A stretch of DNA of 64,000 nt, taken from positions 53,900,163 through 53,964,162 of the forward strand of contig CM067448.1 in assembly GCA_034508935.3 (NCBI GenBank), read 5' to 3'. Origin of the DNA: Berghia stephanieae (Eukaryota > Mollusca > Gastropoda > Nudibranchia > Aeolidiidae). Both the position numbers and the translations under genes were made by a program. Shown here one piece after another: positions 56,162 to 64,000 of this stretch. The notes under the pieces were generated by a model. It had not been told where the DNA came from. It searched no databases and saw only the letters and a list, made by a program, of their open reading frames with translations. Numbering within the stretch: position 1 is the first letter of the stretch; each line of letters begins with the position of its first letter.

Positions 56162-56814
56162 CTCACTCATCCCTAGGCCTCTACTTCTGTTCTGTGCTGT
56201 CTGCTCTCCCTAGAAATTGTTGGTACGTCTCAAAATTGAAAAAATATATCCATTTACTGAGTCTAAATGAAAATTGGTATTTACATAGCTTTATTCAAGT
56301 ACCCATTTTAAGTCAACTTAATGGGGTCTCTATCTTCTGGAGAAGATCGAATCACATCATCGCAGTCACAAATCTCATGCAGAAAGCAATGGAAATGACA
56401 GTTATATTTATATTCTGACCATAAAATGTGTTTGTGTGAGAGAGAGAGAAATCAGCCCTGTCACCTAAAGGGTAGTTAATAATAGGGGCAGCGTGGCTCA
56501 GCAGTATGGTCTTTGCTTCGTACCCGAAAGGTACCGAGTTCGATCACCCACCTCTGCGCTGTATGGCCTTGAGCAAGTCACCTCGCCCTAATTCAATTTG
56601 CAGTGCTGCACTGCGGCTGACGCCTGAGTTATTCCAGTCATCCTTTGGAATAGACCCTAGAGACAAATTTCCTCTATGGGGTGAATAAAGGGAATTCTAT
56701 TTTTCTAATTCATTTTTATTTTAACATGCCTACAATTTGTCTCAGAAAAAAAGTGTATAATGAAAAGTAACTTGAGACAAAATACCCAGATAGTCGGTAT
56801 TAGTATTGAGTGAT
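56162..56814. mobile_element. TTAA-type MITE F3, copy 3, split by SINE-E
   Basis: Left end CTCACTCATCCCTAGG; the right part ACAATTTGTCTCAGAAAAA continues after the SINE-E. Confidence 0.6.
56485..56702 (+). mobile_element. SINE-E copy, full length
   Basis: GGCAGCGTGGCTCAGCAGT head, GGTACCGAGTTCGATCACC box B, TTGAGCAAGTCACCTCGCCC body, TAAAGGGAATTCTATTTT end. Confidence 0.85.
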
Positions 56815-56877
56815 TTAATATAAAATTTACTGTACAACCTATGGAAAAAAAAAACAAAACAAAAAACAAATGACGAC

Positions 56878-58987
56878 CTAGAATCCGATTTGAGAGGCTG
56901 ATGTTGAATTTAGACTTTGAGACATGGCTGCAGCACAATCCATTTCTGACATGCTTCCGTTTGCACTGAACACTTGAAAGCATTTCCACTGGCTTAGGTA
57001 ATTGGCTGGATAAAATTAAGAAGAGAATAAAATTTAAAAAAAAAAAAATTGTTGATGAGGGAGTTGGGAGAAATAGGGAACAAAAGCGTGACGTAAAAAA
57101 AATAACAAAACTGGTTCTAATCTCATTGAAAGTGTAAGACCACTCGTCGGTAAGATTGGATACATACATAGCTTGTGTAATTGATCTTCTGGTTTCAGAG
57201 TGATGACATCTTATTTTCTAGTCTAAATGTATGCTGGTCGTCAATAAAGATCATCCATCCTTCCTATTTTACGTCCCGTAATCCTAAGAATCTGCCAATA
57301 CATCCTGCAACTAAAATAGTTATGCCAGCTTATGATTCAATATGAAACCTATTCATTAGTAGTTCTTGGGACCATACACACTCCAAAAGGCATCCTCTCT
57401 ATTATGTCATGAATTTAGTAAATCAATGCATATTATTAGAAAGAAAACCTACTAAAAAAAGCCAACATGGCGAAATCAAATAATAGATAAATTAAAACTC
57501 ACTCAAAATGTTGTAACCCCCCCCCCCCCCCCACACACACACTTTGTCATTGTTAAGAAACTCAAAAATTTGACTGTTCTAATCTTCATACTACTCTTCT
57601 ATTGAGACGTAAAATAAAAACAAACTGCTTTGACAGAATAAGGAGTAGGCACTGGTTTAAGATAAAAATCCGAAAGGTGTTATGAAACATTAGGCAAATG
57701 AAACAAAGATAAATGCAAAAAAAAAAAAAATCATCACACAATAAAAATCCAACCTACCCTTCCATAACATGACACGGCCATCATCTCCAGAGGAAGCCAA
57801 TCTGGTACCCGTGATTGACCACGACACTCGCCACACCTGAAAGAAAATATAATTTCTGATATGACACAAAGGGTTCAACAGTCAACTTCCTTCTTAATGA
57901 CGCATATTAACTTAGTAACTGGTTCTAAACTATCGAACAATGGCAGTAGGCCCTTATGAAAATACTTCTCCGACGAGCATAAAAGTGAAGAAAAACATTA
58001 TAAATCTGATCTTGTTTTGACTTTTATAAATTCTGATCACATGACATGTGAAAAAGTTCTAGCCAGCATGAAGAATAAAAAGTACAGATTTTCTTTGTTT
58101 AGCACCAAGCTGCTCGTTGCTGGGCGACGTGACATCAAACTATTGAATCCTATTGATCTGAAAGGTAATTTTTAATATTTTTTTTAGTAGTCCTTCAGAG
58201 CCATTAGGCCCATGGAGTTGGAGTTTATCCAGGTTTCTATAGCGGATACAGTCCTTGGAAAAGGCACTTTAATCACATTTCTCACGTCCACCGGCCGTTA
58301 ACAGCATTGTCTCTGTCGAAAAAAAATTGTAATATCGGTCATATCTTATTCTACGCGTTACGTATTGCTGTTAGTTAAGGAACCTTTGTAAAGCACTTGA
58401 GCATATTTAGTGGATATTGCACTCAGGTTTATTTATTTATTAATTTTTTTTTTTAAGCGGCAGCGTGGCTCAGCGGTACGGTCTTTGCTTCATACCCAAA
58501 AGGTACAGAGTTCGACTACCCGCCTTGTTGTGTGGCCTTGAGCAAGTCACCTCGCCCTAGCTCACTTTGCAGCTGACGCCTGAGTTATTCCAGTCTTCAC
58601 TTGGGATAGACCCTAAAGACAAATTTCCCCTTGGGGATTAATAAAGGGAATTTTATTATTTCTAAAAAAATGTATTATTTAGAAAAAAAAGCAAGCTTAC
58701 CATTGATTTGTGGTCGTCAAAACTACCCACGTGTCTGACTTCAAATCTCACAGGTTGCTTTACATTACTCTCAGGGTCATCCCTGTGGTACGGTGAAAAA
58801 AACAAAACAAAACAATTCATATAGCAATCCATGTCTATAAAAAGAAATGTCAACATCAATATACTCAAACAAAATAACATATATTATAGATCAGAAGGGG
58901 GCCCCGATAGCTCTGTTGATAGAGCATTCACTTCACACACAAAGAGACAGAGAAGGGTGCAGTCGAGATTTTTTTCTGACCCCTCTT

Positions 58988-59019
<32 letters not shown>

Positions 59020-61596
59020 AGAGATGATTGGGGAGCTGGGTCTGTTAGATCTGGTGGAAAGTACTTTACAATAGGCTATTGTCCATTTCACATTATAGAA
59101 ACAGGGATAAACTCTGGCTTCATGAGCTTATTGGCTCTGTAGGACTAAAAAAAAAAAGAAAAAAAAAAAAAGAGCAGAACACAGAAATATGATAAGGTAA
59201 TTTAAAGAGTAATAAATGTTATGAAGGTAGTAACATAAGCTTAAATTATTTTGCATATGAAGGGAATGGGGAAGTGCTATACAAAACCCACAATGAGTGA
59301 GCTGTGGTCTTTTAATCTTTGTACTAATAAAATGTTTTAAAAAAATATAGGTTAAATACGAAAAGAAGAAAAATGGATGTTGTATCATGAGGAACGCTGA
59401 ACACATTTAACGATTTAAATTGTATTTTTTTAAAAAGAAAATAATCCCTTCTAACTCTCTCTAGACTTCTTCTTCTTTCAGCTTATCTTGCATTTTGCAG
59501 GGTTGCCATAATGAATGCCACATATCCATGCATCTCGGTTCATAGCATCATCATCCTCCAGGCCCAGTTCTTTCATATCATCCTTTAATCTAACCAACCA
59601 TCTAGTCTTTGGGCATCCCTTTTTTCTCTTTCCCCGTTTATTGTATATCCCATACTTTCCTTTCCACGTACTTCCTCTCTCGTCTCTTAACATGCTGAAA
59701 AACTTCTCTCATCATTATTGATACATTCTTCACTTCAGTCAACCTTCAAATTTGTTCATTTCTCACTTTATCTTATCTTATCTTGTCTAGCCAAGTGACC
59801 ATCTCAACTTCTTTATCTTGTTTCTTTGTTGTAGCTGTTGTCTCTAATTCATACAAAATATAACTCTCTTTAGACTAGTAATAGTAAATGCAAATTTTGA
59901 AATGTGAGGATTTTTGGGGTGTTTTTATTTTTTGACAGGATATTCAATAATAATTTTTGTTTTCAAGGATTTTACGGTGCTTGCAACACATTTAAGTCAT
60001 ATCAGCACCAGTAAAAAGGAAGAAAATCGTATAGTAGAAAGTCCTAGAATTACAATTAAGGTACCCAGGGAAAAGTAAGACAAAAGGGAATTAGTTCAAA
60101 TAGGGAACAGATGTAAGTCCAAGAGCACAATATCAGCGCACTCAGTTTGAGATCACATAAATGTCTCATCATAACATTAGCACAGGTCCCCACTAAGAGG
60201 AACACACTCAAATATTTACAAATTATATATATGTAAAACAAAAATAATACAGTACATAACAGATGAGAGATGATTTACAAGACAAAAAATATCATCTCCC
60301 AAAACTCTATTCATATTTGCCTGTTTCCCTCCCAACTAGGGTTTCCAGCTAGGACCAGGACAAAACTAAGCAATCTCATTCCAAGACAAAGACAGAAAGC
60401 ATGTTGGAAAACAAATATAGTTGGATAGAAGACACAGTAAGTGCTTCCCTGCCCACTATGGGAAGTCAGGAACCTCACCCAGGGATATTCAATAAAATTT
60501 ACTTTCAGCAAATATATTTACATGTAAAACAAATAGATAAACTCTCCAAAAACTGAACTCATTCACAACTATTGAGAATTCTTTTAACATGAATAACAAG
60601 CAAGCTATAACCTTAAAGAAAGATTTAAAAATAAAATTACCTAAGCTCCTTTAGAGAGAAAATGCCAAGTTCCCGCGATGCAACAGCCAACATGTGAAAT
60701 GACCGACCAAGATGTAGGGCAAATTGGACATCGTTGACAGGGTCAGTTACTTTTGACAAACTTTCTACAACATCCCATTTTCTGAAGAAAAAAAAAAAAA
60801 AAAAGTCCAAAAATAAAGATGGTGCAAAATCTGTTAGAAACATAAATTTATTAAATATAAATTGATTTTTACATTCTTGCCATAATAAAAAAAAATATTT
60901 AAAGTCTGCTTCTCAGTAAAATTATTTTGAGAAACACAAATGCATGCGAAATGTCAAGAGTGTCCTTTAGAGCCATTAGGCCCATGGAGACGTAGTTTAT
61001 CCCGGTTTCTATAGCGTGAAACGGACAATTGCTTGCTACCCTTTGGATAGGACCTTAGTCTATATTGCAAAGTACTTTTCACCAGACCTATCATTACCCA
61101 ATCACTACTGGGTGGACAGGGGGTTCAGAAAAAAATCTCGACTGCACCTGGGATCGATCTTTGATTGTGAAGCAAGTGCTCTACCAACTGAGCTATTGGG
61201 TCCCCCCATGTCAAGGGTGTAGAAAAGATGAATTTGAACAAAATATACAAAACAAAAAAACATCATCCATTTCAAATTGGGTCTCGAAAAAGTGTTAAGT
61301 CAAAAACTCATAATCCAAAGAAGGTAACATACTGTATGAGAATGAAACAAGTCATTAAAAACCCCCAAAAAAACAAAACCAAAAAATAATAAAAATAAGA
61401 AAGAATAAAAATTAATGGAAACAGTTTAAATTGTAAGGCTTGATATTTATACTTTCAAATGGAGATAAAAAAAAAAATCAATGTGAGAACAATCTAATTT
61501 AAAAATTCTATAAATTGTCCACAATTCGATAAACAATACTAAGAATAAGAAATGACAAACAGCAATTTAGTAGATTAATAATAATAATAATAATAA

Positions 61597-61665
<69 letters not shown>

Positions 61666-61796
61666 TAATAATAATAATAAAAATAATAATAATAGATCTT
61701 TATTGTCCATAAATATGGCAATTTGTCATTTAGTTACACTTGTTATAACGTTAAATGATAACTATAACATTGAACAGATATTTCACTCCTACTTAT

Positions 61797-61882
<86 letters not shown>

Positions 61883-63342
61883 CTTTCACACGTGCGATAT
61901 ACACAACATAAACATATTCATTTCGTTTTCAATTTGTTACAATTATGGCAATTCAACACCAAAAATTATCATCATTATCAATTGGTCAGTTAATCTAACA
62001 TTAAATAAATTAATCAGTTAATCAGTCAACGAATCAATCCTTGGTTTTTCTGTACCATATGAAATATTCAAAATTTTTATTGCTGATGGAACGAACGTTG
62101 ATTTATACTTGTTAGTTCTACATTTAATCTGACAAAACCTTCTCCCAGATGGCAAAAGACTAAATTCATGGTATAAAATATGTTTTTTATTGTTGGTAAT
62201 TGAGAATGCTTTCCTTTCTATTGCTTTTCCATGAATTCTTTCTACTCCATCAAGAGGATGGTTTATTATTTTTGATGCCTCTTTGATAGATTTTGAAATT
62301 TTTGATTTATCTTTAAGTCGGCATCCGCCAAACCATATGGTGCAGCCAAACGCAATTACACTTTTAATCAATGAGTCATAAACTCTTAACATAGTTTTCT
62401 TCCCTACTTGAAATGTTCTCAATTTCCATAGGATGTATAATCTTTGGGCAACTTTCTTAGATATTATATTAATATATTACTAAATATATGTACCTTGCAC
62501 TGTCATTGTATCTGTAAATGAAAACTTTGGGATGGTTCGGGTGGTTGTGGTCATCACTTCCAACAGCTATAGTTGGGGGATCAAGTCTGGATGGCCAAAT
62601 ATAGAAGATGAATAAGAATTGAATCCCGAGAGATTAAAAAGAAATAAATGTGGACATTTTAAAATGATGACTATGTATTCTAATGAAATTAGCTTTTAAA
62701 AAATTTATTGCAATATCCACTAAACGTTCTCAGAGCGCGTTATAAAGGGTCCCTGACCAACAACAACATGTAGAATGGGACATGAAGCCTGGTACTGGTA
62801 GGTGATATTACAATTTTTTCAGACAGAAACAACACTATTAACGACCAGGTACTCATTTAGCCCCTGAGAACGGTGACAGAATATGAGTAAAGAGCCTTTT
62901 CCAAGGACTCATCTACGCGCTGAGCGAGGCTCGAACCCAGAACCTTCCGATCCGAAAGCGAGTGTCATACCACAAGACCACATAGCCTAAAAGACGCCAT
63001 CTTCTCATCTCTTATTCGTCTATATAATATTTCATTCGTCCTGTTTTGCTGTCAAAAAGAAAACCTGAAACATCCATATTATCTGTTTTCGTTGATTAAA
63101 TCAAGTCTTCCATTCAATTTGATTACTGTTTTTTATTTCTTTGAGCTTCAAGCAGCAACATTTGTAAAGAATTAAACATGCAGTAGAAATACTCACCTCG
63201 ACGTACACCAGGAGAGAGAGCTTAGACTGATGTGGGCGTTGTTGATGGTTATAGGTATTTCATGTTGTAACAGCCAATTACTCAAATTCATCAGATCTAC
63301 TGCTTCATAAATTCTTACTATTCCATCTGCAGAGCAAGTGGC
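56878..63342 (-). CDS. SEH1L: SEH1 nucleoporin (WD40), copy 2, 5' exons outside window
   Basis: Six 3' exons, high to low: 63342-63197, 62586-62494, 60781-60641, 58782-58701, 57836-57758 and 57005-56878 (stop TAG at 56880-56878). They encode [77 protein letters not shown] and [13 protein letters not shown], covering the later blades of the propeller. Exon phases equal copy 1, and lengths match except 93 against 92 (the missing base in copy 1), 82 against 70, and the 3' end, where copy 2 stops in the exon that copy 1 splices on. No frame break is seen. The start and first three exons lie beyond 64000. Roles are as for copy 1 (Y-complex, GATOR2). Introns carry different repeats from copy 1. Confidence 0.92.
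57900..58165 (+). repeat. Dispersed repeat F8, copy 2
   Basis: Matches 4383-4668. Lies in a SEH1 copy 2 intron on the strand opposite to the gene. Confidence 0.65.
58187..58244 (-). mobile_element. SINE-C 3' end fragment
   Basis: GTCCTTCAGAGCCATTAGGC is the complement of the family end. It abuts a SINE-A fragment. Confidence 0.6.
58247..58426 (+). mobile_element. SINE-A copy, head missing
   Basis: Begins AGTCCTTGGAAAAGGCAC and ends TTTAGTGGATATTGCACTC. Confidence 0.7.
58457..58658 (+). mobile_element. SINE-E copy
   Basis: CGGCAGCGTGGCTCAGCGGT head to AATAAAGGGAATTTTATTA. SEH1 copy 2 intron. Confidence 0.85.
58898..59146 (+). mobile_element. SINE-C copy with internal poly-C
   Basis: Head GCCCCGATAGCTCTGTTGAT; a run of about 27 C replaces part of the body near 58990; the end is TTGGCTCTGTAGGACTA. 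Confidence 0.75.
59478..59870 (-). mobile_element. LINE fragment, C-terminal end, decayed
   Basis: On the minus strand the motif [20 protein letters not shown] with MNRDAW is the conserved end of many RTE-like LINE proteins. Upstream sequence ([20 protein letters not shown]) matches the preceding region with several stops. 5'-truncated. Confidence 0.65.
59951..60482 (-). mobile_element. SINE-B, full length, 532 bp, with 13-bp target duplication
   Basis: Flanked by GGATATTCAATAA at 59938-59950 and 60483-60495. Head at the right (CTGGGTGAGGTTCC on the minus strand). SEH1 copy 2 intron. Confidence 0.88.
60962..61208 (-). mobile_element. SINE-C copy, full length
   Basis: Minus-strand head GGGGACCCAATAGCTCAGTT and GATCGATCCCAGGTGCAG, ending AATGGCTCTAAAGGAC. 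Confidence 0.85.
61577..61695 (+). repeat. (ATA)n microsatellite at LINE 3' end
   Basis: Read on the minus strand this is (TTA)n directly after the LINE 3' end, so it may be an expanded element tail. Confidence 0.9.
61696..62465 (-). mobile_element. LINE fragment, CR1/L2-like 3' end
   Basis: A minus-strand frame at 62422-62018 encodes [33 protein letters not shown] and [20 protein letters not shown], the usual end of CR1/L2/Rex-type proteins. The 3' region ends ATGGACAATAAAGATC before a trinucleotide tail. A (CT)n tract (61797-61884) interrupts the 3' UTR. 5'-truncated; frame open over this part. Confidence 0.75.
62706..62986 (-). mobile_element. SINE-A copy
   Basis: Minus-strand head GGCTATGTGGTCTTGTGG, box B GGTTCTGGGTTCGAGCC and tail GGATATTGCAATAAA. 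SEH1 copy 2 intron. Confidence 0.8.
63015..63180 (-). repeat. F5-related single-arm fragment
   Basis: Minus strand shares ACAAATGTTGCTGCTTGAAG and AAGAAATAAA.. with the left side of the hairpin retroposon at 31896-32205, without the second arm. Confidence 0.5.
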
Positions 63343-63528
63343 CTGTGGATGAACGGTAGCAAAAGTTGAATAAAAACAGTGGATCAAAGTCCTTGAGAAC
63401 ATATCTTTTGCCTTGCAGCTCATTAAAAAAATATGAACCTTATTTGGCTGTACAATGATAAACGATTCTTACACTCTTGCCTTTTGGAATTCTGGACGTA
63501 TTCCCAATCTCTACAAGAGCTTGCGAAT

Positions 63529-64000
63529 CTGTGTTACAAACAAAGTTTGAATTTCAAAATACAAAAGTGTTAGAAAAAATGTATTCTATCACTCAATCAG
63601 TTCCGATTTCGTCATCAAAACATTTAAACGTTACTTAGAATTTTAGAATCAAATTTTTAGCAAAATTTAATGATTAATAATCTTGACATCACAAATTATT
63701 CTTGTAAACAAAAGAAGATTAAAGGCACGATGCCGACCCTAGACGCTCAGCAAAAATATTTAAAAAGCTAAAAAATGTTTTTACGAGCCTAGACCAACTT
63801 TGAGCAGTCACGATTGGATACCCATCCACACCTACGATTCCATCAATGTGGGTGCTGGTTTAGGCAGACTGGTCCTGAAACCTAACTATTGTTTAGGGGC
63901 TATGAAACAAACAACCCCCACTGTATAAAAAAAAAAAAACAAAAAAAAACTAAAAAAACCCAGAGAAACCTTACAAATTGATTTTGAAACATGACAAATA
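63529..64000. other. SEH1 copy 2 intron, nothing recognised
   Basis: AT-rich. No exon matching SEH1 exons 1-3 is present before the window ends. Confidence 0.5.

Noticed and set aside
63473-63528. Possible extra SEH1 copy 2 exon (SQALVEIGNTSRIPKGK) with acceptor and donor-like ends
   Set aside because: It would fall between SEH1 exons 3 and 4, where copy 1 and other animals have no exon, and it matches nothing in the family.

Overview
The window is from a repeat-rich animal (metazoan) nuclear genome. It has spliced genes with GT-AG introns, dense tRNA-derived SINEs, LINE fragments, TTAA-target MITEs, one Ty3/gypsy LTR retrotransposon and very abundant (GA)n, (CT)n, (ATT)n and poly-G tracts. 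The style fits a marine invertebrate, perhaps an echinoderm or another deuterostome, but the sequence alone does not settle the phylum.

Layout. (1) About 2.3-13.6 kb, plus strand: the 3' part of a formin of the FMN/Cappuccino type. Eight FH2 exons are followed by a 4.1-kb terminal exon encoding an unusually long His/Gln/Ser/Pro-rich tail. (2) About 13.6-26.5 kb: mostly repeats, including a young full-length Mag-like Ty3/gypsy element with identical 143-bp LTRs, inserted into an older SINE. (3) About 36.2-26.6 kb, minus strand: a complete ten-exon SEH1 gene (copy 1), the WD40 nucleoporin of the Y-complex and of GATOR2. (4) 36.2-38.8 kb: a divergent intergenic space with two arrays of palindromic repeats. 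(5) 38.8-49.1 kb, plus strand: a six-exon FCP1/CTDP1 gene for the RNA polymerase II C-terminal-domain phosphatase. (6) 49.1-56.9 kb: nested repeats. (7) 63.3-56.9 kb, minus strand: the last six exons of a second SEH1 gene (copy 2); its 5' exons lie beyond the window.

The two SEH1 copies share exon phases and nearly all exon lengths but have diverged in protein sequence (35 of 47 residues match in the best comparable exon). They come from an old segmental duplication and now flank FCP1. SEH1 copy 1 and FCP1 are head to head, so the palindromic arrays sit where promoters of both genes would be expected.

Single-base frame slips occur inside conserved exons of the formin, FCP1 and SEH1 copy 1, often beside homopolymers or simple repeats. 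Many are probably assembly indels rather than real gene damage. Repeat families are labelled here SINE-A to SINE-E and F1 to F9 for convenience only; these are not database names. Repeat boundaries are good to about 10-20 bp unless a target-site duplication is given.
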